Notes: generated from the sequence alone by a model not told the origin. DNA of 64,000 nucleotides from Pontibacillus salicampi (GCF_042434395.1 NZ_JBHLTP010000003.1:940777-1004776); one strand, 5' to 3'. Positions 17,487-26,270 are shown, counted from the first letter of the stretch. A program made the numbers and translations.

Positions 17487-17699
17487 ATGCTATCTACTAT
17501 AGGTATTCCAGGATTAATTCTTATCCTTGTTATAACATTGATTATTTTCGGACCTAAGAAATTACCGGAAATAGGGAAGGCTACTGGTCAAACGTTAAAG
17601 GAATTTAAACAATCTGCCCGTGAGCTTTCAAGTGAAGAGGTAGAGGGAGAGCAGCAGAAGTCTGCTATTTCCAGCAAAGAAGAGCATACTAAGGCGTAA
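17487..17699 (+). CDS. tatA: Sec-independent translocase protein TatA (copy 1)
   Basis: A 70-residue TatA: short N-terminus, one hydrophobic helix (about residues 3-21), the hinge FGPKKLPEIGK, then an amphipathic helix and an acidic, Gln- and Lys-rich tail. TatA oligomers form the pore of the Tat system. The ATG at 17487 was preferred over the one six bases earlier because AGGTG lies seven bases upstream. A second copy follows within 33 bases. Confidence 0.93.
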   Translation: MLSTIGIPGLILILVITLIIFGPKKLPEIGKATGQTLKEFKQSARELSSEEVEGEQQKSAISSKEEHTKA

Positions 17700-17731
17700 T
17701 ACTTATGTAAATCAATAGTGGAGTGATGTAC

Positions 17732-17932
17732 ATGCTATCATCAATAGGAGTGCCAGGTTTAATACTCATTCTGGTTATTGCACTCGTTATTTTTGGACCT
17801 TCTAAGCTGCCTGATATCGGCAAAGCGGTAGGAGGTTCCTTACGAGAGTTTAAAAAAGCAGCATCTGATGTCGTTTCTGATTCTGATAGTGATTCGAAGA
17901 AAGTAAACCAGGACCAGGATAAAAACACATAA
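17732..17932 (+). CDS. tatA: Sec-independent translocase protein TatA (copy 2)
   Basis: A 66-residue TatA closely resembling the preceding copy over the first 45 residues (same MLSxIGxPGLILILVI start and FGPxKLPxIGKA hinge). The acidic tail diverges and contains a Ser-Asp repeat. The arrangement is a tandem duplication next to tatC. The start at 17732 is eight bases from GGAG. Confidence 0.93.
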   Translation: MLSSIGVPGLILILVIALVIFGPSKLPDIGKAVGGSLREFKKAASDVVSDSDSDSKKVNQDQDKNT

Positions 17933-17942
17933 TCTAAACGAT

Positions 17943-17990
17943 AAGAAGATGTAAGAGGCGAAACGCATTCTTACATCTTCTTTATTTGCT
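17943..17990 (+). terminator. Hairpin between tatA copy 2 and tatC
   Basis: AAGAAGATGTAAGA (17943-17956) pairs over 14 bases with TCTTACATCTTCTT (17969-17982), followed by TATTTG. The T run is weak, so it may only partly reduce read-through into tatC, raising TatA relative to TatC. Confidence 0.65.
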
Positions 17991-18022
17991 TATAGTACAG
18001 ACATATAGAGGAGGTGGACTTC

Positions 18023-18778
18023 TTGCCAAACGATTATCAGTACACAGATCAAGAAATGAATTACACAGAGCACTTAGAAGAATTAAGAACAAGGTTGTTA
18101 TGGATCTTCGGTTTCTTTGTTGTTTTTTTTATTGCCGGATTTGTCTTTGTAGAAGAAATATATCAATATTTTGTTAATAATATTGATTACCAGCTAACGG
18201 TATTAGGTCCTTTCGATATTCTGTGGATTTACCTTATGCTGGCTAGTATGGTAGCTATTACTGGTACCTTGCCTATTTTATCTTTACAAATCTGGTTGTT
18301 TGTAAAGCCGGCATTAACTCCGAAGGAACAGAAGGTCTCGTTAAGCTACATACCAGCTATCTTCTTATTATTTCTAGGTGGGTTGGCATTTGGGTATTTT
18401 CTTATCCAGCCGTTAATCTTTAATTTTCTCCTCTCTCTTGGACAGGATATGTTTCAAACGATGTTTACAGTCGAGAAGTATTTCAAATTTTTGGTGCGGG
18501 TAACGTTGCCGTTCGCCATTTTCTTTGAAATACCCATTATCGTGATGTTTTTAACCAGTCTTGGTATTGTCAATCCGATGGTGCTACGGAAAGTGAGGAA
18601 ATACGCATATTTTGTACTCGTCATTATAGGTACTATGATTTCGCCTCCTGACTTTATTTTACAACTCGTTGTAGCTTTCCCGCTCATTGTCTTGTATGAA
18701 GTATCCATTATGCTTTCAAGTGTGGTGCAACGTAGAAGAGACCGTAAGTTGAGTGAAGCATTGTCTGAAGACACCTGA
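18023..18778 (+). CDS. tatC: Sec-independent translocase protein TatC
   Basis: A 251-residue protein with six helices. The signature EHLEELRTRLL near residue 18 is the twin-arginine signal-peptide recognition region, and the C-terminal stretch MISPPDFILQ is conserved. TatC binds the signal and recruits TatA. The TTG at 18023 is eight bases after GAGGAGG; the GTG at 18014 overlaps it. It completes a TatA-TatA-TatC set. Confidence 0.95.
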   Translation: MPNDYQYTDQEMNYTEHLEELRTRLLWIFGFFVVFFIAGFVFVEEIYQYFVNNIDYQLTVLGPFDILWIYLMLASMVAITGTLPILSLQIWLFVKPALTPKEQKVSLSYIPAIFLLFLGGLAFGYFLIQPLIFNFLLSLGQDMFQTMFTVEKYFKFLVRVTLPFAIFFEIPIIVMFLTSLGIVNPMVLRKVRKYAYFVLVIIGTMISPPDFILQLVVAFPLIVLYEVSIMLSSVVQRRRDRKLSEALSEDT

Positions 18779-18868
18779 GTTTCACCCCGTTCATTGGATT
18801 GTTTTATATAACAAATCATGATATAACTAATAATTAACAGAGAATCTTCGGTGTAGGGGAGGTAAATC

Positions 18869-19090
18869 ATGAAGTCATTTTATCATTACATGATGACGTT
18901 TAGAGGAAAGGAAAATCCGGATGAAGAAAGTAACCTAGCTGACTGGATTTTTTATGATCACAGCTTCCCAAAGCAATCTAAATCCTATGAGGAAATTAGT
19001 CGATATCTGGAGGGCAACGCACCTTTCGCATCGGCCCTCAGAACGTTTGATGATATATGGGACAAATATCAATTAGAAGAATTAGTGTAA
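18869..19090 (+). CDS. yozE: YozE family protein (UPF0346)
   Basis: A 73-residue small protein with the family pattern SFYHYMMTFRG at the N-terminus, then ADWIFYDHSFPKQSKSYEEIS and the C-terminal FDDIWDKYQ. Its structure is a small helical bundle and its role is unknown. The ATG follows GGGGAGG. It is a single-gene unit with its own terminator. Confidence 0.92.
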   Translation: MKSFYHYMMTFRGKENPDEESNLADWIFYDHSFPKQSKSYEEISRYLEGNAPFASALRTFDDIWDKYQLEELV

Positions 19091-19105
19091 TTACAGCTAA
19101 CTAAC

Positions 19106-19140
19106 AAATGCCGTATCTCAATTTGGGATACGGCATTTTG
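19106..19140 (+). terminator. Terminator of yozE
   Basis: AAATGCCGTATC pairs with GATACGGCATTT around a short loop, followed by TTG. Confidence 0.8.
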
Positions 19141-19232
19141 TATGTGATACTGTCTGGAACTAGTCAATGGTGATTCGTAGGGTTTTAAAAAACGTATTAA
19201 TGACAAACGTCTGGAATAGAGCCTGCGGCAAT

Positions 19233-19276
19233 AAAAAAAAACACGACTACCGCCTAAAAGGGCGGTAATGCGTGTT
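19233..19276 (-). terminator. Terminator of the YjcZ-type gene
   Basis: On the minus strand AACACG...CGTGTT and the inner TACCGCC/GGCGGTA stems are followed by a run of at least eight T (19233-19240). Confidence 0.88.
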
Positions 19277-19278
19277 TA

Positions 19279-19395
19279 TTAGTAAACGAATGTAGCTCCA
19301 ACAATAATCAAAAGGATGAATAGAACTACAATTAACACAAAACCTCCATAACCATAGCCGCCGTATCCTCCACCGTAGCCACAACCATAACTCAT
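19279..19395 (-). CDS. YjcZ family sporulation protein
   Basis: A 38-residue peptide with a Gly/Tyr-rich N-terminus (repeats of YGG and GYG, one Cys at position 5) followed by a hydrophobic helix (about residues 19-36). This is the standard form of YjcZ/YuzE-like spore peptides, which are made during sporulation and associate with the spore; their function is unresolved. AAGGAGGG precedes the ATG and a strong terminator follows. Confidence 0.85.
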   Translation of the reverse strand: MSYGCGYGGGYGGYGYGGFVLIVVLFILLIIVGATFVY

Positions 19396-19475
19396 GAGAA
19401 TCCCTCCTTTTTTCATAAGGTACTATACTATATGAAATTGGCAGGAAAAGCGTATGGGCATTTCATGTTTCCCTC

Positions 19476-19802
19476 TTAGCTTATTTGGATGATGGAAGCA
19501 ATTTGAATAGTGTATGTGCTGTTATCCATTGTGATAAGCTTAATCGCTCGCTGCTGCGGTAAGAGCTTTTGGACAAACCCATGATATTCGTGAAACGATC
19601 CGTTATGGTACATGTGTAAATGAATTTCCTGCTGGTTTTCAAATGCTGTCATAATGGCAGTGTTTAATTCCTCCAACGCTTGCTCATCTAGCTCTGGGGC
19701 TTTCTCCAGTTTATCTTCCTCCCACATGTCTTTTAATATTTGAACGTGTTCCGGCAGCATCATAGATGTCCATTTAATGGTGCCTCTGTCTCGCAGTGAC
19801 AT
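19476..19802 (-). CDS. YolD-like family protein
   Basis: A 108-residue YolD-like protein, with LRDRGTIKWTSMMLPEHVQ at the N-terminus and a small beta-rich C-terminal half. In Bacillus, yolD and yqjX lie beside Y-family polymerase genes (uvrX/yqjW) in SOS-induced operons. Here there is no polymerase gene, but the promoter carries a LexA-type box. The ATG at 19802 follows AGGGGAG; the upstream in-frame start at 19841 has none. Confidence 0.88.
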   Translation of the reverse strand: MSLRDRGTIKWTSMMLPEHVQILKDMWEEDKLEKAPELDEQALEELNTAIMTAFENQQEIHLHMYHNGSFHEYHGFVQKLLPQQRAIKLITMDNSTYTIQIASIIQIS

Positions 19803-19849
19803 ATTATTCTCCCCTTCTTCTCGGAAATATGGTTCGCTCATATACTGTT

Positions 19850-19871
19850 ATTATATACGAACAAATGTTTG
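19850..19871 (-). promoter_or_regulatory. LexA-type box and -10 for the yolD-like gene
   Basis: CGAACAAATGTTTG (19858-19871) matches the Bacillus LexA (DinR) box CGAAC-N4-GTTYG. On the minus strand a TATAAT -10 element lies at 19850-19855, so the box overlaps the promoter. Confidence 0.72.
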
Positions 19872-19886
19872 TTTTTCAATGGTAAA

Positions 19887-19908
19887 GGAACGAATGTTCG
19901 TGTATAAT
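19887..19908 (+). promoter_or_regulatory. LexA-type box and -10 for the WYL-like gene
   Basis: GGAACGAATGTTCG (19887-19900) has the palindromic core GAAC-N4-GTTC and differs from the LexA box only at its first base. A TATAAT lies at 19903-19908. The layout mirrors that of the divergent promoter. Confidence 0.7.
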
Positions 19909-19930
19909 AACAGAAGGAAGGTGATGAAGT

Positions 19931-20137
19931 ATGCAGCGACAATCTGTTATGGATCAAATGAATACTACTTTAGAGATTGTATATATAGCCAATGATGGGA
20001 CATGTACAAAAAGGAAGATAAAAATTTGTTCTGTAACACGAGAGAATGTATATGCATATTGCTATCTGCGGAAGCAGATGAGAACGTTTGTAAAGGAAAA
20101 TATATTAGCCGCTCAAAAGCTACCTTCGTATCACTAA
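19931..20137 (+). CDS. Small WYL-like protein, divergent from yolD
   Basis: A 68-residue protein. The middle, TLEIVYIANDGTCTKRKIKI followed by YAYCYLRKQMRTFVKENILAA, resembles a minimal WYL domain (a small beta-barrel that binds nucleic acid ligands), without the usual helix-turn-helix part. The ATG follows GAAGGTGATG. A LexA-type box overlaps its promoter, so DNA-damage induction is likely. The WYL assignment is by eye and uncertain. Confidence 0.65.
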   Translation: MQRQSVMDQMNTTLEIVYIANDGTCTKRKIKICSVTRENVYAYCYLRKQMRTFVKENILAAQKLPSYH

Positions 20138-20243
20138 AAAATATTAATAAAATTTACATGACATTAAAAATGGAGTTGGCTGTCCCCCTTATTTTTGTTA
20201 AGATGCATAATAGAGTGATATTTTATGCGTGGGAGTCGATTAC

Positions 20244-20627
20244 ATGTTCAAGAAGGATAGCGTCGTTCATTCCTCATCCCCGATAGCGATGGAACGACGT
20301 GCTTACCCTCGCTACCAGCTCACCCCTTCATTAGAGGGAGTGATGCATTCCTTTACACTGATGAGAGATCGTCATATGAATGCCATTCAGGGGGAAGTAA
20401 TAGATATTAGCGAGGGTGGATTGCAATTTGTAACATCAAATGATCTGCCGTTGGTGAGCGAAGAATTAATATCCATTCACTTTTACTGGAACAAGCAAAG
20501 AATTCAATTAACTGGTAAACTAGCCTGGATTAGACAAGAGGAAAAAGAAAACCGTGCTGGAATGGCATTTGGAAGTGAAACGAAGAAAAGTGAGCATTTA
20601 TTACAATTACTTAACCACATAAGATGA
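20244..20627 (+). CDS. PilZ domain-containing protein
   Basis: A 127-residue protein with a PilZ c-di-GMP-binding domain: the RxxxR motif in ERRAYPRYQL and the DxSxxG motif in DISEGGLQF, both intact. It has no other domain, so it would act as a c-di-GMP receptor that binds a partner. No cyclase or motility gene is close. The ATG at 20244 is eight bases after GGGAG. Confidence 0.88.
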   Translation: MFKKDSVVHSSSPIAMERRAYPRYQLTPSLEGVMHSFTLMRDRHMNAIQGEVIDISEGGLQFVTSNDLPLVSEELISIHFYWNKQRIQLTGKLAWIRQEEKENRAGMAFGSETKKSEHLLQLLNHIR

Positions 20628-20631
20628 ACTG

Positions 20632-20660
20632 GAACAGCATGTTGTGCTGTTCTTTTTTTT
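20632..20660 (+). terminator. Terminator of the PilZ gene
   Basis: GAACAGCA and TGCTGTTC form the stem, followed by eight T. Confidence 0.92.
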
Positions 20661-20755
20661 ACCTAGTGATTAGGTTAATAAGTGGAGCGAACCGTTTCCA
20701 ATTGTACAGATATCGCTTATGATATGTGTGATAGGAATAGAGGAAGGAGATTCAT

Positions 20756-21904
20756 ATGAAAATACTACATACCGCTGATTGGCACCTAGGTAAATTGGTT
20801 CATCAGCTTCATATGACAGAGGATCAAGCCTACGTATTAAATCGAATAAGGGCATTAATAATAGAGGAACAGCCAGATGTCATTATTATTGCAGGAGATT
20901 TATATGACCGGGCTGTACCACCTAAAGAAGCAGTAGAGTTATTAAATAACACGCTGACGGAAATGATATTTGATTTGGGGATACCTGTCTTAGCAATAAC
21001 AGGCAATCATGATAGCTCAGACCGGCTGCATTTCGGAAGTGAAATGTTTCGACGACAGCAATTATATCTGCAAACCCATATCGAGGGGTGTACGACACCA
21101 GTAACGCTTCAGGATGAATTTGGTAGTGTTCATTTTTATTTGATTCCATACATGGAACCTGCTGATGCCAGGCGGGCTTTTGAGGATGACGCTATCGTGA
21201 CGCATCACCAAGCAATGGAAGCGGTTCTGACAAATATTCAGGCTACTATGAATGAGCAGGATCGCCATGTGCTCATCGGACATGCCTTCCTGGCTGGTGG
21301 GATGGAATCGGAGTCAGAGGAACGGCTTTCCATGGTTGGGGGCACTCCCTACATTGATGTGGACTTATTTTCTGCCTTCGACTATGTAGCGCTTGGGCAC
21401 TTGCACCAACCTCAGCGTGTAAAGCACGAGCATATTCGCTATGCAGGATCTATATTAAAATACTCATTCTCAGAGGCAAATCATAAGAAAAGTGTTACGA
21501 TGGTCACGTTAAATGGAAGTGGAATAGATCGTATAGAACAGCACCCTTTATCTCCAAAACGAGATATGATAGTTAAAGAGGGCTATCTCCAGGAGTTTTT
21601 AGAGGGGGAGGACGCTGGCAGCGAGGATTATGTCCACATTAAATTATTAGACGAGGGACAGCTGTTAGATCCCATGGGAAAATTACGGAAGGTGTATCCT
21701 AATGCTCTTAGTTTAGAAAGGGTTGGGTTTTTAGGAAACACTACTGATACTGTACGTCATATACAAGAACGAAAAAAAATGTCTCACCTCGACTTATTTC
21801 AATCCTTTTATGAAAACGTGAAGGGGAAAGAAATGGACGAGAATCGAAGGGAGTACATTGCTGAGGTTATTCAGTCGTTAATGAAAGAAGAGAGGGATCA
21901 ATAA
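20756..21904 (+). CDS. sbcD: Exonuclease subunit SbcD
   Basis: A 382-residue Mre11-type nuclease. The metallophosphatase motifs are in order: HTADWHLGK at residues 5-13, GDLYDRA, GNHDS, GHAF and GHLHQP. With SbcC it opens DNA hairpins and processes double-strand ends. The ATG follows GAAGGAG. sbcC starts two bases after its stop. Confidence 0.96.
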   Translation: MKILHTADWHLGKLVHQLHMTEDQAYVLNRIRALIIEEQPDVIIIAGDLYDRAVPPKEAVELLNNTLTEMIFDLGIPVLAITGNHDSSDRLHFGSEMFRRQQLYLQTHIEGCTTPVTLQDEFGSVHFYLIPYMEPADARRAFEDDAIVTHHQAMEAVLTNIQATMNEQDRHVLIGHAFLAGGMESESEERLSMVGGTPYIDVDLFSAFDYVALGHLHQPQRVKHEHIRYAGSILKYSFSEANHKKSVTMVTLNGSGIDRIEQHPLSPKRDMIVKEGYLQEFLEGEDAGSEDYVHIKLLDEGQLLDPMGKLRKVYPNALSLERVGFLGNTTDTVRHIQERKKMSHLDLFQSFYENVKGKEMDENRREYIAEVIQSLMKEERDQ

Positions 21905-21906
21905 GC

Positions 21907-24900
21907 ATGCGGGCAATCTATCTATCTATTGAAGCATTCGGACCATATAACGATCAGCAGAAGATTGATTTTACTGAGCTTGGACATGAATCTATTTTTC
22001 TTATCACAGGTCCTACGGGAGCAGGGAAAACAAGTGTGTTTGATGCGATGGTCTATGCCTTATACGGAAGAGCTAGCGGAACCGATCGTGATCAGGATAC
22101 ATTAAAAAGTCATTTTGCGAAAGAGGGTCAAATGACTGAGGTTCAATTTCAATTTTCCCTTAAAGAGCAGCGATATGAAGTGATCCGTACTCCTAAACAA
22201 TGGAAGCATAAGGAAAGAGGAGAGGGCTTGACAGAGCAGCCACCAAAGGCAGAGCTGTATAAGGTGAACCACGATGGTAAAGAATTAATCGCTTCAAAAA
22301 TAAAAGAAGTGAATGAGGCTATTGAAGGGATGCTTCACTTAGATTATGAACAATTTCGCAAAATGATTATGATTCCTCAAGGAGAGTTCCGAAAACTTAT
22401 CTCAGAAAATAGTAAGGAACGAGAGGAAATCCTCCAGAAAATCTTCCAAACGTATGTTTATGAGCATATGACCGGAAAGTTGAAAGAGGAGTCTAAACAA
22501 CTAAGAGAACAGTTGGAGTCATTATCCTCCCAAGAAGAAGCCGAAATAGATAAATTGTACTGGCCGGAAGATCAGAAACAATCTATTTCTACAAGCTCAA
22601 AGGCTCTTACTTTACTTGACGAAGAATTACAGCAAGATCAACAAACTGCTAAGGACAATCATCTGAAAATAGAGGGAAAACGAACAGAATGGAGGCAGGA
22701 ACAGGAGAAGTATTATCAGCAAAAGCAGCTCATTGAACAATTTCAGCTTCTCCATGAGCTTCGAAACAAGATTCATACTATTCAGCAGCAGGAAGCAAGC
22801 ATGAAAGATAAGGAAAACAAGATCATACTCGGTGACAAAGCTCAAATGGTCTTGCCATATGAAAACCAGGCAAATCGATTTGAAGAAGAGCGTGTCAAGC
22901 AGGAAAAGCGTTTAAAGGAAAAGGAAGACCAATTACAACAGGTGAAGAAGACATTTACATCAATGAAAGAGCGTTATCAAGAGGAAGAGGCCCGTACAGA
23001 AGAACGAGAAGAACTGTCTAAATGGATTCAAGATCAATATCACATGTTAGAGAAATTACGTATCTATCAGTCTCAACAGGAAACTGCTGGTCAGCTTGAA
23101 CATACGAAACAGCTTCAAACAGGTAAGGTAAGCGATTTGCGACAAAAGGTTGAATCCTATAAACAGTCAATCCAAGAGTTGACCAGTGCAACCACTGCAG
23201 GTCAGCGTTTGCATAAGGAATATTACCAGCTAGAATCACAAATAACAGAAGCGGACTATGTAATAGAACAAACATCGAAACTAATTCAAGAAGACAAACG
23301 GCTGGTTGAAATGCGGACAACCTATCAGCGCGTGTCCAAACAATATGAGAATATAAAAGAGAGATTGGAACAGGGTAAAGGGCAGCTTCGTGGATTAGAG
23401 GAAGAACAAAAACAGCACCAGGCAGTTCGTTTGGCAGCAAAGCTTGGAGACGGAACAGCATGTCCGGTTTGTGGTTCAACAGAGCACCCTCAAAAAGCAG
23501 AGACATCTCATGAGTATGTAAAGGATGAGACGATTGAAGCAAAAAAACGAGAAGTAGAAGAAGAGGAGCAACGTCTTCAGAGGCAACAGGAGAAATTTAT
23601 TGAAGTAAAGTCAGAAGGGCAGTCCCAGCGACATACTGTCGATCAATTAATGAAGACAGTTCTACCTTACAAAGAAAAGGTAGGTATAGAGAATAATGAA
23701 CAGCTATTGTCGTTCTGGCAGGAGCAGAAGATAAGAATAGAACAGCAGCAAGCAACACTCCATAAGCAATTACAGAAAATAGAAGAAGATGTTCAATCGT
23801 TAGAAACCTACCAAAACGCCCTTAAACAGTCTGAAGAAGCATTGGAGATAGAAGAAGGGAAACGCCAAAGAGCACATGATCAGTGGCTCGAGGTACGTAC
23901 GAAGCTTGAGCAGCTTTCATCTGAGCTTCCAGAGGAACGTAAAGATGCTAATACAGTAGAAGCTATCCTTACCAAAGAACAACAAAGGTATGAAGATTGG
24001 ATGAATGCTGTAGAAGAGCTTAAGCAGCAATATGAAGCCAAAAAAGAAGAGCTGAATAAGCTTGAGACAGAATGGAACCAGCAAAAAATGTATGTAGAAG
24101 AGTCTAAGGGCAATGAAGAACGGGCTAATAAAGAGTGGAAGTTACATTTAGAAAACTCAGGCTTTACTTCTATCCAAGATTACCAGAGTGCTAAACTTTC
24201 AGATGCGGCGAGAGAAACACTAAAGGAGGAAGTAGCAGCGTTTAGAAAGCAGCAGCAGGCAACAGCGGATCGTCTCTCCACATTGGAGGAGGAGCTTCAG
24301 GATAAAGAGAAGCCTAACTTATCAGAACAAGAAACACGGCTAGAAACGCTCGAGAGTCATATTAATAAACTGGCAGAGCAGCTTCAGCAGCTGCAATGGA
24401 AAATAAAAGAACACAAAAGAATACACGACCATCTGGAACAGCTCATCGAATCCAGAAAAGAGAAAGAAGAAAAATATTATTATATTGGGGAATTAGCTCA
24501 GCTCGCCAGAGGGGATAACAGTTACAAATTATCGTTTGAACGGTATGTGTTATCTGCCTTTTTAGATGAAATTATTGTTCAAGCGAACATTCGTTTAGAT
24601 CAGATGACAGAGCATCGCTATCAATTAGAACGTAGTCAAGAAAGAGCGAAAGGTGGCGCTCAAAGCGGACTGGATCTCGAGGTGCTCGATCATTATACTG
24701 GTCAAAAACGTTCTGTTAAGACATTATCCGGCGGAGAAGGATTTAAGGCAGCATTAAGTCTGGCCCTCGGTATGGCGGATGTCGTCCAGTCTCAGGCAGG
24801 AGGAGTTCAGCTTGATACGCTGTTCATTGACGAAGGCTTCGGAACGCTAGATGAAAGATCGCTGGAGCAGGCTATTAGCTGCTTGAAGGATTTGCAAAAG

Positions 24901-25017
24901 GGTAATCGAATGCTTGGTATCATTTCCCACGTTCCTCAGCTGAAACAAGAAATAAAAGCGAAGTTACAAATCACCCCAACACCGCAAGGATCCACTTGTG
25001 CGTTTGCATTCGGGTAA
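21907..25017 (+). CDS. sbcC: Exonuclease subunit SbcC (Rad50-like ATPase)
   Basis: A 1036-residue SMC-type ATPase. The Walker A loop GPTGAGKTS is near residue 36, then a long coiled coil rich in Gln, Glu and Lys broken by the zinc hook Cys519-Pro-Val-Cys522. A second coiled coil follows, then the LSGGE signature and Walker B DEGFGTLD near the C-terminus. It clamps DNA ends for SbcD. Length and order are normal. Confidence 0.97.
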   Translation: MRAIYLSIEAFGPYNDQQKIDFTELGHESIFLITGPTGAGKTSVFDAMVYALYGRASGTDRDQDTLKSHFAKEGQMTEVQFQFSLKEQRYEVIRTPKQWKHKERGEGLTEQPPKAELYKVNHDGKELIASKIKEVNEAIEGMLHLDYEQFRKMIMIPQGEFRKLISENSKEREEILQKIFQTYVYEHMTGKLKEESKQLREQLESLSSQEEAEIDKLYWPEDQKQSISTSSKALTLLDEELQQDQQTAKDNHLKIEGKRTEWRQEQEKYYQQKQLIEQFQLLHELRNKIHTIQQQEASMKDKENKIILGDKAQMVLPYENQANRFEEERVKQEKRLKEKEDQLQQVKKTFTSMKERYQEEEARTEEREELSKWIQDQYHMLEKLRIYQSQQETAGQLEHTKQLQTGKVSDLRQKVESYKQSIQELTSATTAGQRLHKEYYQLESQITEADYVIEQTSKLIQEDKRLVEMRTTYQRVSKQYENIKERLEQGKGQLRGLEEEQKQHQAVRLAAKLGDGTACPVCGSTEHPQKAETSHEYVKDETIEAKKREVEEEEQRLQRQQEKFIEVKSEGQSQRHTVDQLMKTVLPYKEKVGIENNEQLLSFWQEQKIRIEQQQATLHKQLQKIEEDVQSLETYQNALKQSEEALEIEEGKRQRAHDQWLEVRTKLEQLSSELPEERKDANTVEAILTKEQQRYEDWMNAVEELKQQYEAKKEELNKLETEWNQQKMYVEESKGNEERANKEWKLHLENSGFTSIQDYQSAKLSDAARETLKEEVAAFRKQQQATADRLSTLEEELQDKEKPNLSEQETRLETLESHINKLAEQLQQLQWKIKEHKRIHDHLEQLIESRKEKEEKYYYIGELAQLARGDNSYKLSFERYVLSAFLDEIIVQANIRLDQMTEHRYQLERSQERAKGGAQSGLDLEVLDHYTGQKRSVKTLSGGEGFKAALSLALGMADVVQSQAGGVQLDTLFIDEGFGTLDERSLEQAISCLKDLQKGNRMLGIISHVPQLKQEIKAKLQITPTPQGSTCAFAFG

Positions 25018-25040
25018 AGCTGGTGAAGGATCGTATTCAC

Positions 25041-25352
25041 TATCATTTGGGTGATAGCGGAAAACTTGATTTAGAGATAGCCTTGCAGGAAAAGGTAGAA
25101 GGGAGTGTTGATGGTTGTGGGATAGCAGCAGCTGCGTTTCTCAGGCCAGTCCTTCCTCATAGCCTCTAAAATGCAAGTTTTCTACATAGGAGCGCTATAC
25201 AGCAATAATTATACCCACGCTTAAACAGGTTCTTTTAGATAAGGGATGGCTGCCAATAATTTCAGCTTACTTGGGAATTCGTCCCCATGATACACTTGTA
25301 GGTAGAGACAGTGAGGATGTGAAGAGTACAAAGCGCGTTCCTTTGTACTCTT
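25041..25352 (+). ncRNA. Candidate structured non-coding RNA after sbcC
   Basis: The 378-base stretch between sbcC and the next gene holds no supported gene. Long-range pairing is visible: ATAGCG with CGCTAT (about 25054-25059 and 25193-25198), AAAACTTG with CAAGTTTT (25061-25068 and 25175-25182), and ATTTAGAG with CTCTAAAAT just inside. A local CTATCA/TGATAG hairpin precedes it, and an intrinsic terminator ends the region at 25352. This could be an independent small RNA or an mRNA 3' structure. I recognise no known RNA family. Confidence 0.35.
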
Positions 25353-25356
25353 TTTC
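25323..25356 (+). terminator. Terminator after the sbcC-distal region
   Basis: AGAGTACAAAG (25323-25333) and CTTTGTACTCT (25341-25351) form an 11-base-pair stem followed by TTTTC. It lies about 300 bases after the sbcC stop. Confidence 0.88.
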
Positions 25357-25395
25357 TAGTAATCACCAAGATATACAAGTAAGAGGAGGACGAAC

Positions 25396-25785
25396 ATGAA
25401 GATAATAACCGCCTCCACTCCAGAACAGCAGGAATATGTGATGCATATGACAAACCATTTATATCAAAATATATTTCCTTATTTTTTTAATAAGGATCAT
25501 ATGGCCTCCCTTCATCATTCTGGAGTGATGAACGCTCAAGGGATAGAGGAATATTCCCTGCAGGATATATTAGAGGTGACAGCTGCATTGCAAACCATTG
25601 AGGCTGTGCTGGAATGCTTACTGGAGGGAAATGATGAGCTGCACCACGCGGAAAGATTTGAGGAAAACCGTCGTATTTTGGAGAAACGAAATTGGTATTT
25701 CCCTTTTTATTACACTGATTTTAAAGAGAGCTTAACCGGGAATATGTTTAAACAAGTCAAGCCGGATAATGACTGGATTCTGTAA
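25396..25785 (+). CDS. Conserved hypothetical protein (YhcU/DUF5365-like)
   Basis: A 129-residue soluble protein. The N-terminal MKIITASTPEQQEYV and the mostly helical middle resemble B. subtilis YhcU (DUF5365), of unknown function. There is no catalytic motif or membrane segment. The ATG follows AGAGGAGG. The similarity is from memory and should be treated as tentative. Confidence 0.6.
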   Translation: MKIITASTPEQQEYVMHMTNHLYQNIFPYFFNKDHMASLHHSGVMNAQGIEEYSLQDILEVTAALQTIEAVLECLLEGNDELHHAERFEENRRILEKRNWYFPFYYTDFKESLTGNMFKQVKPDNDWIL

Positions 25786-25853
25786 TTTTTTCTTGCTAAT
25801 TGAACTTTCGTGGCGTACGATTAAAGAAAACTGTTGGAGACGGAGGGAATGAC

Positions 25854-26102
25854 ATGTCTATGCCTTTATCTATGGAATGGTGTATCATTACCCAGGGAAA
25901 CGAACAAAGGATCGAATCTAAAGAGAACACCTTCACCTTAACGCTAAAGGGGTATCAATTGTTTCCCCTGGATGAATTTCTTGATATTAAAAGAACAGCC
26001 CAAGCAGAGCAAATTGGCACTGCTAAAATCACCGAAATAACGTGGACAAATCAAGCTACAACGTTAACCTATGAACTTGTTTCGTTATATAGCGTCAATT
26101 AA
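25854..26102 (+). CDS. DUF2584 family small protein
   Basis: An 82-residue beta-rich protein beginning MSMPLSMEWCIITQGNEQRI and containing FTLTLKGYQLFPLD, a pattern I associate with the DUF2584 family of Bacillaceae (function unknown). The ATG at 25854 follows GGAGGGAATGAC. It lies 68 bases after the YhcU-like gene. Confidence 0.65.
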   Translation: MSMPLSMEWCIITQGNEQRIESKENTFTLTLKGYQLFPLDEFLDIKRTAQAEQIGTAKITEITWTNQATTLTYELVSLYSVN

Positions 26103-26270
26103 TGACAACAAATTTCAAGAAATGTTGAAATATGCGCTTGCCCGGGAAATGTTTCTCCTTCATTCCTTCAATCTTTCATGAATTCGCCATATATGCATGG
26201 ATTTCTTATAGAGATTCCGTTTTATACTAAAGGTAGGAAATAACAATACCATTTGAAAGAGGGATGTTAT

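Noticed and set aside
25187..25399. Open frame of about 68 codons after sbcC
   Set aside because: It runs through the terminator at 25323, has no ribosome site and no start, and resembles nothing I know.
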